Shown in pieces: positions 35,581 to 45,953 of a stretch of DNA of 64,000 bases. The stretch's first letter is position 1, and every line of letters begins with the position of its first letter. The stretch spans positions 485,393-549,392 of the forward strand of contig NZ_SIJC01000002.1 of assembly GCF_010078385.1 (NCBI RefSeq), read 5' to 3'. Position numbers and translations under genes: made by a program. This stretch comes from Chengkuizengella sediminis (lineage in GTDB: Bacteria; Bacillota; Bacilli; Paenibacillales; KCTC-33759). The notes beneath the pieces were generated by a model, which had not been told where the DNA came from, did not search any database, and saw nothing but the letters and a program-made list of their open reading frames with translations.

Positions 35581-36525
35581 ATGAAGAAATATTCAGAGGT
35601 TATTTTTGTACTCATATTAACAATTGTAATTATGATATTATTTAAATTTGAAGTTTTTATTAGTATAGAAAACATTGGATTACTAATACTGTTCTTTAGT
35701 ATTGTATTTGTAGTAGGATTACGTTTTCTTTTTTATGAATCTTCTTTTTCATGGAATGCTTTTTTACATTATTTTTTATGGTCAGGATTGTTTTTATCAT
35801 TAATTATTGGAATAAACTTCTGTTTTAAGTTCATTTTTTCAAATACAGAAATGTATCCATATGAACCACCTGCTGATTATATAGAAAATCTTTTAAGAAT
35901 TAGTTTATTGTTAGGGGTAGTTATTTTAGTTAATTTATATTTATTTTTTATGCAGTTTTCATTACCTTTTGTCATAAAAAACTCTCCATTTTCAAAGTTG
36001 TTAACTCCTCTTATAAGCTTTTTATACGTGGTTAAAGGCGGTTATAGGTTTTTATATTATCTCATATTCATATTGCCCGTGTTACTATTGGTAATGTTAA
36101 TTAGTCAGTTTATATCTTATTTAAATATAGGAGCATTTATTTTTATCTTCGTATTCCTTATCTGTATTATGAAATTGTACAAAGTTTCTTTTCAATCTAA
36201 GCTTATTATAAACAAGAAAATAGCCAAAAAAGTCAAGAAAACAACAAGTGTTTTCATAAACATATACATCATACTTTGGTTTTTATTCTTTTTTATTGGT
36301 TTAATATATATGTATTTTGGTGTTAATAATGTTTTTGACTTTGTAGTAGTATTAGCTGGAATACTTTTAATGTGTATCCTTTTTATTTTATATATTTATT
36401 TACAAAAGACGTTCATAGGTAATATTTTTAGTTGGATAAATACAATTCTTATTTTATGGGCATTTTCTATTTTTTCACTCACTTACCCTCCATTCCTCAG
36501 TTTTATAATCTTGATCTATAATTAA
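35581..36525 (+). CDS. Polytopic membrane protein, unknown
   Basis: 314 residues with about eight to nine membrane helices spread through the whole chain; very rich in I, L, F, and Y. There are no conserved acidic or cysteine motifs that I recognise. The start follows AAGGGGA. It is 23 bases after the YdcF-like gene, so probably the last member of that operon. AT content is higher than in its neighbours, as expected for a hydrophobic protein. Confidence 0.6.
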   Translation: MKKYSEVIFVLILTIVIMILFKFEVFISIENIGLLILFFSIVFVVGLRFLFYESSFSWNAFLHYFLWSGLFLSLIIGINFCFKFIFSNTEMYPYEPPADYIENLLRISLLLGVVILVNLYLFFMQFSLPFVIKNSPFSKLLTPLISFLYVVKGGYRFLYYLIFILPVLLLVMLISQFISYLNIGAFIFIFVFLICIMKLYKVSFQSKLIINKKIAKKVKKTTSVFINIYIILWFLFFFIGLIYMYFGVNNVFDFVVVLAGILLMCILFILYIYLQKTFIGNIFSWINTILILWAFSIFSLTYPPFLSFIILIYN

Positions 36526-36546
36526 TTAAAAGATGAGGTGATTTAT

Positions 36547-37140
36547 ATGACAGAAAGATTGAAACAACAAATGGAATTTATTATAGAAATCGATAAACTA
36601 AAAACCATTTTAAGACAAACAAATGTCATAGGAGAGACTAGGCGGGAAAATGATGCAGAACATTCCTGGCATTTAGCGATGATGTGTATGGTTTTTTATG
36701 AATACGCGAATGAAAATAGTGTGAATATGTTAAGGGTTTTAAAGATGCTTTTAATTCATGATATCGTGGAAATTGATGCAGGCGATACGTTTGCTTATGA
36801 TGATAAAGGACACGAAGACAAAAGGGAACGGGAAGAGCTAGCAGCGAAGCGATTATTCCATCTATTACCTAAGGACCAAGCTCAAGAATTTATGCAACTT
36901 TGGGAGGAGTATGAGGAACGAAAAACACCTGAATCTCGTTTTGCACTTGCTTTGGACAGGCTTCAGCCGATGCTTCTGAATTATCATAATCAAGGTGCTG
37001 CTTGGCAAAAACATAAAGTTACAGGAGATAGAGTACACAACAGAAATAAAATCATGGCAGAGGGTTCAGAAACTTTATGGGAATATGCGGAGCAATTGAT
37101 ACGCGACGCTGTAGATAAAGGTTATTTGTTACATCGATGA
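36547..37140 (+). CDS. HD-domain hydrolase (HDDC2/YfbR-like)
   Basis: 197 residues beginning MTERLKQQMEFIIEIDKLK. The ATG at 36547 is chosen because GAGGTGA lies five bases before it. Metal-binding motifs are present: ENDAEHSWHLAMM, LLIHDIVEIDAGD (HD pair) and LALDRLQP (Asp). The family includes 5'-deoxynucleotidases and related phosphohydrolases; the exact substrate cannot be told. Confidence 0.83.
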   Translation: MTERLKQQMEFIIEIDKLKTILRQTNVIGETRRENDAEHSWHLAMMCMVFYEYANENSVNMLRVLKMLLIHDIVEIDAGDTFAYDDKGHEDKREREELAAKRLFHLLPKDQAQEFMQLWEEYEERKTPESRFALALDRLQPMLLNYHNQGAAWQKHKVTGDRVHNRNKIMAEGSETLWEYAEQLIRDAVDKGYLLHR

Positions 37141-37235
37141 GGATCTTTAAATAAGTAAAACAAGGTACTTCAACAAATGAATAACATTGAACTAGATTTA
37201 AAAAATTCATTCAAGCAAAAAAGGATGATTAATCA

Positions 37236-37868
37236 TTGTCAGAAATTATGTTAACTTGGGACATATTTACCATCATAGGAGTTGTTGCTTTTGCAGTCAG
37301 TGGATCCATTGCTGCTATGGAAGAAAGATATGATATTTTAGGTGTAATCATTTTAGGGCTTGTAACTGCTTTTGGTGGGGGTGCGACTAGAAATTTACTA
37401 TTGGGTATCCCGGTTTCAAACCTGTGGGAACAGGGAAATTTATTCGTAATTGCTATCATTTCCATGATCATTGTCTTTTTACTTCCAAACCTCTGGTTTC
37501 ATTTTATTAAACAATGGATGTTTTTTGATGCTGTTGGGTTAGCTGCTTTTTCAATTCAAGGGGCATTATTCGCTGTTGATATGAATCTTCCTATTAGTGC
37601 TGTCATTGTAGCTGCGCTGCTCACAGGTAGCGGGGGAGGTATCATTAGAGATTTATTAGCAGGTAGGAAACCTTTTATTTTCCGGGATGAAATCTATGGA
37701 TTATGGGCGATGTTAGTCGGGTTGGTCATTGGTTTAGGCTTGGTTGATTCTCCATTAGAGTTTTATATTGTATTTGTACTTGTTGTATTGTTAAGAATGT
37801 TATCTGTTTATTATAGTTTTAAATTACCTAAAAAACCAATTTATAGAAAAAAGACAAAAAAAGTATAA
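37236..37868 (+). CDS. Trimeric intracellular cation (TRIC) channel family protein
   Basis: 210 residues, seven membrane helices in two similar halves. Each half contains the glycine-rich signature: FGGGATRNLLLG in the first, GSGGGIIRDLLAGRKP in the second. This is the UPF0126/TRIC family (YvgT-like), homotrimeric potassium-conducting channels. The start is TTG at 37236, 10 bases after AAAAAGGA; ATG at 37248 is an alternative. Confidence 0.88.
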   Translation: MSEIMLTWDIFTIIGVVAFAVSGSIAAMEERYDILGVIILGLVTAFGGGATRNLLLGIPVSNLWEQGNLFVIAIISMIIVFLLPNLWFHFIKQWMFFDAVGLAAFSIQGALFAVDMNLPISAVIVAALLTGSGGGIIRDLLAGRKPFIFRDEIYGLWAMLVGLVIGLGLVDSPLEFYIVFVLVVLLRMLSVYYSFKLPKKPIYRKKTKKV

Positions 37869-37993
37869 ATTTAAACAATATGAACAAAAACAAAATTAGA
37901 CTCGAAATAGCAATTATTTACTTTTATTTTATTCTATTTGAAATATAATAGTAATAACCTTGTCTAAAAATTCTGAAAACTAGGAGAATTTGT

Positions 37994-40156
37994 ATGTTAG
38001 ATAAAAAAGCATTTCTTTCAAAACAAGACGATGTTGTCCAAAAATTCTTAACTAGAGCAGACCTCAGTATTTATAAACAACTTTTTGAAACTTCTGTGCA
38101 TGGGCTGGCTATTGTTTCACCATCTGGTTCATGTATTAAAATAAATCACAAATTTCTTGAAATATTGGGTTATCCAGAGCAGAATTTCCATGAACCAATC
38201 GAATCTAGCTTTCATATTAAGGATTTACAACTAAATAAACAAGAACTTGAGCCACTGATATATGGGAAGGTAGACAATTATAAAGTTGAAAAGAAATTAA
38301 CCTCATTACTATGGATATCCATAGATGCTTCTATATTTCTTTATGAAGAATTTCCATTCATATTTCTTTCAATTGAAAATATTACTTCCCGTAAAGTGAA
38401 TGAGCGTAAAATAAAAGAAGAATTAGAGTTTTTCAAATCTTTCCAAATATACAATAACCTTCCAATTATTTCATGCGATTTGAATGGTCATATTGTTTTC
38501 TCAAATCCAGCTGTTGGAATAAAATTAGGTTACCGAAAGGAAGAATTATTAAATCAACCTCTTACAAACTTCATGTTACAACAAAACATCAATGACTATA
38601 TAAAAAAACATAAGGTTATTTTAGATGGAGAAATCTATACTCATGTTAAGAATTTAGATATCATCTGTAAAAATGGTGAAACCCTTACGATTGAAATGAA
38701 ATTTTTACCTATTTATGTAGATGATAAATTGGCTGGATCACATGTTATCTTCTGGGAAGCAAACGAGTATAGGAATGCTTTGAATTTGATTCATCACCAT
38801 AACGGTTTATTATTTAAATATAAAAAAATTGATGGGGAGTTTGTATACACCACATTTGCGGGTTCCATTATGAAGAGTAAGAAACTTGAGCTTAAAAATT
38901 TAGTGGGTAAAACGATTAATGACTTTTTTACAGGTAACGAATTGAAAAGAGTAGAAAAGTATTATAGACAAGCATGGGAGGAAGGGAAAGTAGTTTCCTT
39001 TGAAGGTATTTATTTGAAAAACACATATTTTTTAGTTACATTAAAACCAGTGTTGGAGGGCGGTAAAACCATTGAAGTGGTGGGTACATTTACTGAAATT
39101 ACAAATTTAGATCACTCCCGAATTAGATACCAGTCACTCTTAAATAATTCAATTGTAGGTATTTTCTTATATCAAGAAGGTGAGTTTAGTTTTGTAAATG
39201 CAAGATTGTGCGAGATGTATGGATATTCACAGAAAGAACTATTAGAACAAAACATACTAGACTTATTTGTGATAGAAGAAAGAAATGTGATTCAACGTAA
39301 TTTACAGAGATTGAAAGACGGTTTTGTAAATAAAATCGAAATGAAATGTAAGGGACTTCATAAAAACAATACGATTATTAATTTGAAAATGCAGTTTTCA
39401 TTAATGGAGTTTCAAGATAAACCAATGATTATTGGAATTATTAATGATGTCACAGAAACGAAATTGCAGAAAACGGCAAAGCAATCCATTGTAAGTCAGT
39501 TAGCAGCTGGTTTTGCACATGAAATAAGGAATCCATTAACAACTCTAAAAGGTTTTGTCAGGATAATGGAACTAAAAATGAAAAGTAAAAAATGCCCTGA
39601 AACTGTAAAATACATTAATATTATGAAATCTGAACTAGAACGTATTCATATGATAACGAATAAATTTTTATCTTTAGCGAAACCACAAGTTGTTGATCTA
39701 GAAAAACATAATCTTCATAAAATCGTGCAAGATGTAATTACTTCTATGGAAGAGGATGCTGGGAATCATAATATTCAAATCAACTTAAAAATAGAAACTA
39801 GTTTAATGAATATCAGGTGTGATGAAAAATTATTAAAGAAATCCTTCAGGCATATTATCCGGAATTCAATTGATGCGATGCCAAAAGGGGGAGAGATATT
39901 AGTCAAAATTAAATCGATATGTAACAAGTTGATCGTATGTGTACAGGATCAAGGGATTGGAATTTCAAGTGAGCGCTTAGCAAAACTAGGGGAACCTTTT
40001 TATACTACAAAAGAAAAAGGAACGGGTTTAGGTTTAATGATGTGTTATAAAATTTTAGAAGCACATCATGGAAAGATTCATATTAGCAGCAGGGTAAACG
40101 AAGGAACTACCGTTGAAATTTACCTTCCTGATATGGAAGGGGTTTATTTAAATTAA
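37994..40156 (+). CDS. Multi-PAS sensor histidine kinase (sporulation-kinase-like)
   Basis: 720 residues, soluble. Four PAS-like segments (about 22-130, 150-250, 258-370, 375-485), each opening with a SLLNNSIVGIF-type or similar block, feed a HisKA domain with the phospho-acceptor H509 in AAGFAHEIRNPLTTLKGF. The HATPase has N box RHIIRNSIDAMPKGG, G1 QDQGIGIS and G2 KGTGLGLMMC. The lack of membrane helices and the H-box match the KinA/KinE group that feeds the Spo0 phosphorelay. There is no response regulator nearby, as usual for such orphan kinases. The RBS is AGGAGAA. Confidence 0.88.
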   Translation: MLDKKAFLSKQDDVVQKFLTRADLSIYKQLFETSVHGLAIVSPSGSCIKINHKFLEILGYPEQNFHEPIESSFHIKDLQLNKQELEPLIYGKVDNYKVEKKLTSLLWISIDASIFLYEEFPFIFLSIENITSRKVNERKIKEELEFFKSFQIYNNLPIISCDLNGHIVFSNPAVGIKLGYRKEELLNQPLTNFMLQQNINDYIKKHKVILDGEIYTHVKNLDIICKNGETLTIEMKFLPIYVDDKLAGSHVIFWEANEYRNALNLIHHHNGLLFKYKKIDGEFVYTTFAGSIMKSKKLELKNLVGKTINDFFTGNELKRVEKYYRQAWEEGKVVSFEGIYLKNTYFLVTLKPVLEGGKTIEVVGTFTEITNLDHSRIRYQSLLNNSIVGIFLYQEGEFSFVNARLCEMYGYSQKELLEQNILDLFVIEERNVIQRNLQRLKDGFVNKIEMKCKGLHKNNTIINLKMQFSLMEFQDKPMIIGIINDVTETKLQKTAKQSIVSQLAAGFAHEIRNPLTTLKGFVRIMELKMKSKKCPETVKYINIMKSELERIHMITNKFLSLAKPQVVDLEKHNLHKIVQDVITSMEEDAGNHNIQINLKIETSLMNIRCDEKLLKKSFRHIIRNSIDAMPKGGEILVKIKSICNKLIVCVQDQGIGISSERLAKLGEPFYTTKEKGTGLGLMMCYKILEAHHGKIHISSRVNEGTTVEIYLPDMEGVYLN

Positions 40157-40207
40157 GAGATTGTTTAAAAGTAATTATTTATTCATAAATAGTGAGTGTT
40201 ATATTTA

Positions 40208-40238
40208 ATGGAAATCATCGAAAGGTGATTTTCTATTT
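40208..40238 (+). terminator. Terminator after the histidine kinase
   Basis: AGAAAATCACC-type stem: GGAAATCATC, loop GAAA, GGTGATTTTCT, then TATTT. Confidence 0.65.
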
Positions 40239-40359
40239 ATTTTCAGCATAGAAGTATGAAATACCAACCTTTTTTTGAACACGCACTATAAAGAATTTAA
40301 ACACTTTTATCTAGGCATATGCGTATACTGTATGACCCTACCTTTGAGGTGATGAGTTG

Positions 40360-41355
40360 ATGGATGGAAATGTTTTGAGCAATGAACGAACAATCGTAAC
40401 AAAAAACACGCGTCAAATTAATGTTGTTTTTAAACATGTTGAACGTCAACATACAGTATCTTCTGAGAAATCAAAACTTCAATTAAACGGGAAAGCGATC
40501 TCTTTAGAAAAAAACGAAAAATTATCGGAAATCATTACTGAACTTGAACAAATGATAGGTTTAGAAAAAATTAAAGATCTCGTGTATGAAATCTATGCTT
40601 TATTAGAAGTGACAAAAATGCGTGAAGAAGCGGGTTTACAAAGTAACAAACATGTATACCATATGATTTTTAAAGGAAATCCAGGAACGGGTAAAACCAC
40701 AGTAGCTAGAATCATTGCTAAAATGTTTCATGCACTAGATGTTTGTAGTAAAGGTCAATTAGTAGAGGTTGAGCGCGCAGATCTTGTTGGAGAATACATT
40801 GGACATACGGCTAACAAAACAAGAAATTTGATTAAAAAATCTGTGGGTGGTATTTTATTTGTAGATGAAGCTTATAGTCTTGCTCGAGGTGGAGAAAAAG
40901 ATTTTGGTAAAGAAGCGATTGATACTTTAGTGAAAGCAATGGAGGATCTGAAACATGATTTCATACTCATTTTAGCAGGTTACTCAAGTGAGATGGATGA
41001 TTTTTTGAAAATTAACCCTGGTTTAAGTTCGAGATTTCCAATACAAGTGGAGTTTCCAGACTATTCCATTGACCAGCTAGTGAAAATTTCTGAACTGATG
41101 ATGAAAGAAAGAGAATACACCTTTTTACCTCAGACCTTAATGAAATTGAGAAATCACTTGTCTTATGAAAAGCGTTATAACTCTCATCAATTTAGCAATG
41201 CAAGACATGTCAGAAACCAAATTGAAAAAGCGATAAGACATCAAGCAGTTCGGCTTCTCAATGATGTCAAATCACCTTCGAAACAAGACTTAATGAATAT
41301 GCAACCAGAAGACTTTAAGTTTGATACCCACTCAAATCTAGAAAAAAATGTATAG
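40360..41355 (+). CDS. spoVK: Stage V sporulation protein K (AAA ATPase)
   Basis: 331 residues, CbxX/CfqX-type AAA ATPase. Walker A GNPGTGKTTVARI, Walker B GILFVDEAYSLARG, and the C-terminal sensor region HQFSNARHVRNQIEKA. In B. subtilis SpoVK is needed for spore maturation. ATG 40360 is picked over the TTG three bases upstream because GAGGTGA is well spaced. Directly followed by hflX as in other Bacillales. The sequence just upstream (CATATGCGTATACTGTA) may hold a mother-cell promoter, but the match is weak. Confidence 0.92.
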   Translation: MDGNVLSNERTIVTKNTRQINVVFKHVERQHTVSSEKSKLQLNGKAISLEKNEKLSEIITELEQMIGLEKIKDLVYEIYALLEVTKMREEAGLQSNKHVYHMIFKGNPGTGKTTVARIIAKMFHALDVCSKGQLVEVERADLVGEYIGHTANKTRNLIKKSVGGILFVDEAYSLARGGEKDFGKEAIDTLVKAMEDLKHDFILILAGYSSEMDDFLKINPGLSSRFPIQVEFPDYSIDQLVKISELMMKEREYTFLPQTLMKLRNHLSYEKRYNSHQFSNARHVRNQIEKAIRHQAVRLLNDVKSPSKQDLMNMQPEDFKFDTHSNLEKNV

Positions 41356-41371
41356 GAGGACCATCTTTTTA

Positions 41372-42658
41372 ATGCCAACCCATCACTTAAATAATAAAAA
41401 CAAAGAAAAAGTGCTGTTAGTCAGCCTCATTTTACAAGATACGAAACAATTAAAGTTAGAAGAGTATTCCTTAAATGAATTAATATTACTTGCTGAAACA
41501 GCAGGTTTACAAGTTATGGAAACGATAAAACAACATCGAAAATCGATTGACTCAAAATGGTTTATCGGCAAAGGGAAAGCAGAAGAAATCAAAGAACGAA
41601 TTATTGAGCTTGAGGTGGATACGGTGATATTCAACCAAGAGCTTTCAGGAGCACAAGTTCGAAATTTAGAAGTTTTTCTAGATGCCAAAATCATTGATCG
41701 TACACAATTGATTTTAGATATATTTGCTGGAAGAGCAAACACTAGGGAAGGTTATTTACAAGTAGAATTAGCTCAGTTAAGTTATTTATTACCTAGACTA
41801 TCTGGACACGGTAAAAATTTATCGCGTTTAGGCGGAGGGATTGGAACTCGGGGTCCAGGTGAGACCAAATTGGAAATGGATCGTCGACATATTCGAGATC
41901 GAATTACAGATTTAAAAAAGAAACTTCAAGAGGTCACTCGTCATCGAAACTTACATAGATTGAGAAGGAAAAAATCAAACCTATATCAGGTGGCCTTAGT
42001 AGGTTATACAAATGCTGGAAAATCAACGTTGCTTAAGGAGATGACAGGTGGCGCTAATATATATATTGAGAATCAGTTGTTTGCTACTTTGGATCCAACA
42101 TTAAGGACTTTAAAATTGCCAAGTGGTAAAAATGTTGGATTAACGGATACAGTCGGGTTTATTCAAGATTTGCCTCATGATTTAGTAGCTGCCTTTAGTG
42201 CTACACTTGAAGAAGTTCGTGAGGCGGATCTTATATTGCACATTGTGGATAGCACTTCAGAGCTGATTGAAGAGCAAATGGATGTTGTTGATGAAGTTTT
42301 ACTTGATTTAGGTGTCCAAGGTAAAGAAACCATCGTGGTATATAATAAAAAAGATATATGTGAACCTTCACAAAAGAAAATGATCTTTTCAAATAATAGT
42401 GATAATTTGTTTATTTCTGCATTTGATGAACAAGACTTAGAGCAATTGAAATTATCAATTCAAAGCAGACTATTAGACCAGTTAAAAACCTACACAATGC
42501 CCGCTAAAGAAGGGAAATTAATAGCTTTAATAAAAAAAGTAAGTGATGTTATTGAAGAAAAACTACATGAAGATAACATGATTTTGACAGTACGAATCCA
42601 TTCCCATGATGCGGAACTAATTGAAAAAGAGATCAAAAATATAGGAGAAAATATGTAA
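41372..42658 (+). CDS. hflX: GTPase HflX
   Basis: About 428 residues. It is a ribosome-associated GTPase that splits stalled ribosomes. The N-domain has ERIIELEVDTVIFNQELSG and RTQLILDIFAGRA; the G-domain has G1 GYTNAGKSTLL, G3 TDTVGFIQDLP and G4 NKKD. RLGGGIGTRGPGETKLE is the HflX-specific stretch. The start is either 41372 (12 bases after AGGAGG) or ATG 41348 that overlaps spoVK's end. Its stop overlaps the next ATG. Confidence 0.95.
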   Translation: MPTHHLNNKNKEKVLLVSLILQDTKQLKLEEYSLNELILLAETAGLQVMETIKQHRKSIDSKWFIGKGKAEEIKERIIELEVDTVIFNQELSGAQVRNLEVFLDAKIIDRTQLILDIFAGRANTREGYLQVELAQLSYLLPRLSGHGKNLSRLGGGIGTRGPGETKLEMDRRHIRDRITDLKKKLQEVTRHRNLHRLRRKKSNLYQVALVGYTNAGKSTLLKEMTGGANIYIENQLFATLDPTLRTLKLPSGKNVGLTDTVGFIQDLPHDLVAAFSATLEEVREADLILHIVDSTSELIEEQMDVVDEVLLDLGVQGKETIVVYNKKDICEPSQKKMIFSNNSDNLFISAFDEQDLEQLKLSIQSRLLDQLKTYTMPAKEGKLIALIKKVSDVIEEKLHEDNMILTVRIHSHDAELIEKEIKNIGENM

Positions 42659-43908
42659 TGTTTAAGTCAGAAGATATACAACAAATGGTTGAAGAAGTAG
42701 AAGTGCATATTGAACACAAGTTAAAGGACGTAGATAAAAGAATTGATTCTAATCAATGGAAGGTTTTAGAGGTTTTTCAAAAACATCAAGTGAGTGATTT
42801 TCATTTCAATGATTCAACGGGATATGGATACAATGATAGAGGGCGAGAAGTTTTGGATCAGGTTTATGCAGATGTATTCGGTGCAGAATCAGCCATCGTT
42901 AGACCTCATTTTGTTTCAGGTACGCATACGATCAATACTGCTTTGTTTGGCTTATTAAGGCCTGGGGATCATTTACTGTTTATTACAGGCAAGCCATACG
43001 ATACATTACATAATGTAATAGGTAAACCAGACGATGGATTAGGTTCCTTACAGGACTATGGTATAAAGTACAATGCAGTAGACCTTCTTGCGGGTGGAAG
43101 TTTGAATTGGGAAGAGATCATCAAAAACATCAACAACCAAACGAAGGTTATAGGTATTCAACGTTCTAGAGGGTATGAATGGAGATCTGCATTTTCTATA
43201 AAAGAGATCGAAAAGATGATATCAAAAATTAAAACTATAAACCCAGAATTGATTGTATTTGTAGATAATTGTTATGGAGAATTTACAGAAACTTTTGAAC
43301 CTACCCATGTTGGGGCTGATTTGATAGCTGGTTCATTAATTAAAAACCCTGGGGGTGGAATCGCATCCTCGGGTGGATATATAGCAGGTAAAAAAAAGTA
43401 TGTTGACTTAGCGTCTTATCGATTAACCGCTCCAGGTATTGGAGGTGAGGTTGGTGCAATGTTAGGTACAACACGTACAATGTTCCAAGGTTTATTTCTT
43501 GCGCCACATTTTGTTGGACAGGCCTTAAAAGGGAGTATCTTCGCAGCATCTATGTTTGAAAAAATTGGATTTATAACGCATCCAAACTGGAAAGATACTA
43601 GGTCTGATCTAATTCAGGCGATACAATTTGAAAACAGTGAACAGTTAATTTCATTTGTACAAAGTATTCAAAAAGCTTCACCTGTAGATGCACATGTAGT
43701 TCCTGTACCTTGGGAAATGCCAGGTTATGATCATCCGATAATTATGGGAGCAGGGACTTTTATACAAGGAGGAAGTTTAGAACTATCAGCCGATGGACCT
43801 ATTCGTCCACCATACATCGCGTATATGCAAGGAGGACTAACATATTCACATTGTAAGTTTGCTGTCATTAAAGCTGTAAAGGATATGTTATATTTAGTGA
43901 AATCATGA
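42658..43908 (+). CDS. Methionine gamma-lyase-like PLP protein (aluminium resistance/YnbB family)
   Basis: 416 residues. PLP-dependent fold type I; the cofactor lysine is in AGSLIKNPGGGIASSGGYI, with VFVDNCYGEFTE as the Asp-bearing loop. The family is annotated from aluminium resistance and from resemblance to methionine gamma-lyase, but its reaction is unproven. It is coupled to hflX by an overlap of one base and lies before glnRA, a conserved Bacillales order (hflX-ynbB-glnR-glnA). Confidence 0.88.
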   Translation: MFKSEDIQQMVEEVEVHIEHKLKDVDKRIDSNQWKVLEVFQKHQVSDFHFNDSTGYGYNDRGREVLDQVYADVFGAESAIVRPHFVSGTHTINTALFGLLRPGDHLLFITGKPYDTLHNVIGKPDDGLGSLQDYGIKYNAVDLLAGGSLNWEEIIKNINNQTKVIGIQRSRGYEWRSAFSIKEIEKMISKIKTINPELIVFVDNCYGEFTETFEPTHVGADLIAGSLIKNPGGGIASSGGYIAGKKKYVDLASYRLTAPGIGGEVGAMLGTTRTMFQGLFLAPHFVGQALKGSIFAASMFEKIGFITHPNWKDTRSDLIQAIQFENSEQLISFVQSIQKASPVDAHVVPVPWEMPGYDHPIIMGAGTFIQGGSLELSADGPIRPPYIAYMQGGLTYSHCKFAVIKAVKDMLYLVKS

Positions 43909-43996
43909 ACTAGTGTTAGAAACTTAGTATTTTTAGTCATAAAAACTTTGTTTTTATACTAGAAAAAGGTAATTTTGAACATAATGTTATCTTTAT

Positions 43997-44013
43997 TGTA
44001 ATAAAACATAACA
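43997..44013 (+). promoter_or_regulatory. GlnR/TnrA box
   Basis: TGTAA-TAAAACA-TAACA fits TGTNA-N7-TNACA exactly. It ends five bases before the glnRA -35 box, where bound GlnR represses glnRA when nitrogen is plentiful. A second, partial site (TGTTA-N7-TGTAA) overlaps just upstream. Confidence 0.85.
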
Positions 44014-44018
44014 TTAAC

Positions 44019-44047
44019 TTGACGTGTTTGGAATTCAGCGTTACAAT
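44019..44047 (+). promoter_or_regulatory. glnRA promoter
   Basis: TTGACG (44019-44024), 17-base spacer, TACAAT (44042-44047), directly after the GlnR box. Confidence 0.8.
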
Positions 44048-44082
44048 TTAAGTAGATACTTTAAGTGGAAGGCGCTGATGTA

Positions 44083-44490
44083 ATGAGTGATGAAATACGC
44101 AGAAATATGGCTTTGTTTCCTATCGGAATTGTAATGAAATTGACTGATTTAACAGCAAGGCAAATTCGTTATTATGAACAACATGAATTGATTGTTCCAG
44201 CTAGAACGGCGGGTAACCAACGCTTGTTCTCACTTAATGATGTTGAGCGACTTCTTGAAATAAAATCTTTAATTGAAAAAGGAGTTAACATTGCTGGAAT
44301 TAAACAAGTGCTCCTGCCTATTGAAAAAAATTCTGATGATGCAACAGTCATAAATGAACAAACAGAAGTGGCTAGAAAAGAACTGACAGATTCTGACCTT
44401 CACAAGTACTTAAAGAGACAATTAAGAACAAAACGTCCTGGTCAAGTTTCCTTGATTCAAGGTGAATTGTCTCGTTTTTATAATAAATAA
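44083..44490 (+). CDS. glnR: Nitrogen-control repressor GlnR (MerR family)
   Basis: 135 residues from ATG 44083, with GGAAGG ten bases upstream (the in-frame GTG at 44065 overlaps this RBS). The MerR winged helix reads [20 protein letters not shown], with the wing [15 protein letters not shown]. The C-terminal tail ([16 protein letters not shown]) is the short segment that senses feedback-inhibited glutamine synthetase. Operon with glnA, 32 bases apart. Confidence 0.95.
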   Translation: MSDEIRRNMALFPIGIVMKLTDLTARQIRYYEQHELIVPARTAGNQRLFSLNDVERLLEIKSLIEKGVNIAGIKQVLLPIEKNSDDATVINEQTEVARKELTDSDLHKYLKRQLRTKRPGQVSLIQGELSRFYNK

Positions 44491-44522
44491 TAATTAATTT
44501 TTATATCAAAAGGAGAGATCAT

Positions 44523-45851
44523 ATGTCATTTACAAGAGAAGATATTATACGTAATGCAAAAGAGGAAAACGTAAGATTTATTAGACTTCAATTCACGGAT
44601 TTATTAGGAACGATTAAAAATGTTGAAATTCCAGTTAGTCAGTTAGAAAAAGCACTAGACAATAAAATGATGTTTGATGGTTCTTCCATTGAAGGTTATG
44701 TTCGTATTGAAGAATCTGACATGTATTTATATCCTGATCTTGAAACATGGTTAATTTATCCATGGTATGAAGAAGATAAAATTGCACGATTAATTTGTGA
44801 TATCTATATGCCTGACGGTACTCCTTTTGCTGGTGACCCAAGAGCGATTTTAAAACATAATTTAAAGAAGGCTGAAGAGTTAGGATTTACGTCTATGAAG
44901 GTAGGACCTGAACCGGAATTTTTCCTATTTAAAACGGATGAGAAGGGGAGCCCTACTTTAGAGGTGAATGATCAAGGAGGATATTTTGATCTAGCTCCTA
45001 CGGATCTAGGTGAAAATTGTCGTCGTGAAATTGTTTTAACATTAGAAGAAATGGGATTTGAGATCGAAGCTTCACATCATGAGGTAGCTCCAGGACAACA
45101 TGAAATTGATTTTAAATATGCAAATGCTGTTAAAGCAGCAGATCAGATCCAAACTTTTAAATTAGTCGTTAAAACTATCGCTAGAAAGCATAACCTGCAT
45201 GCAACGTTTATGCCAAAGCCATTGTTTGGTGTAAATGGATCTGGAATGCATTGTCATCAATCTTTGTTTAAAGGAAAAGAAAATTCATTTTATAATGAGA
45301 GTGATATGTTAGGTTTAAGTGAAACAGCTCGTTACTATATGGCAGGTATTTTAAAACATGCTCGTGCGTTTACAGTTTTAACTAACCCTACAGTTAACTC
45401 ATACAAACGTCTTGTACCTGGATATGAAGCTCCTGTATACGTTGCTTGGTCAGCAAGTAATCGAAGTCCAATGATTCGTGTACCTGCTTCAAGAGGTTTA
45501 AGCACTCGTATAGAGGTTCGAAGCCCAGACCCTACTGCTAATCCTTACTTAGCATTAGCAGTAATGTTAAGAGCTGGACTAGATGGAATAGAAAATAAAC
45601 TTTCACTTCCTGAACCAACAGACCGTAATATCTATGTAATGTCAGAAGAAGAGCGTATTGAAAGTGGAATTCCAGTACTGCCATACTCCTTATCAGAAGC
45701 TTTGGATGTTCTTCTAAATAATGAAATCATCTGTGAAGCTTTAGGAGATCATGCATTAGAACATTTTATTGAGTTAAAAGAAATAGAGTGGGATATGTAT
45801 CGCACACAAGTTCATTCTTGGGAAAGAGATCAATATATGACTTCTTATTAA
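44523..45851 (+). CDS. glnA: Glutamine synthetase type I-alpha
   Basis: 442 residues. It makes glutamine from glutamate, ammonia and ATP, and acts as co-regulator of GlnR. Canonical segments: [53 protein letters not shown] and [20 protein letters not shown]. The 25-residue insertion and adenylylation tyrosine of the beta type are absent, in keeping with the alpha type. RBS AAAGGAGAG. Ends at a terminator. Confidence 0.97.
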   Translation: MSFTREDIIRNAKEENVRFIRLQFTDLLGTIKNVEIPVSQLEKALDNKMMFDGSSIEGYVRIEESDMYLYPDLETWLIYPWYEEDKIARLICDIYMPDGTPFAGDPRAILKHNLKKAEELGFTSMKVGPEPEFFLFKTDEKGSPTLEVNDQGGYFDLAPTDLGENCRREIVLTLEEMGFEIEASHHEVAPGQHEIDFKYANAVKAADQIQTFKLVVKTIARKHNLHATFMPKPLFGVNGSGMHCHQSLFKGKENSFYNESDMLGLSETARYYMAGILKHARAFTVLTNPTVNSYKRLVPGYEAPVYVAWSASNRSPMIRVPASRGLSTRIEVRSPDPTANPYLALAVMLRAGLDGIENKLSLPEPTDRNIYVMSEEERIESGIPVLPYSLSEALDVLLNNEIICEALGDHALEHFIELKEIEWDMYRTQVHSWERDQYMTSY

Positions 45852-45855
45852 GAGG

Positions 45856-45892
45856 TGAAACCCTTGGTACCATTGGTATCGGGGGTTTTTAT
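45856..45892 (+). terminator. Terminator after glnA
   Basis: AAACCC..GGTACC and GGTATC..GGGTTT form an imperfect stem with TTTTT after it. Confidence 0.75.
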
Positions 45893-45953
45893 TTTTGGGG
45901 GTGAAATTAGTTTTTTGTCTCTTGATTGTGAATGCCCCCGAAATGCCCCCATA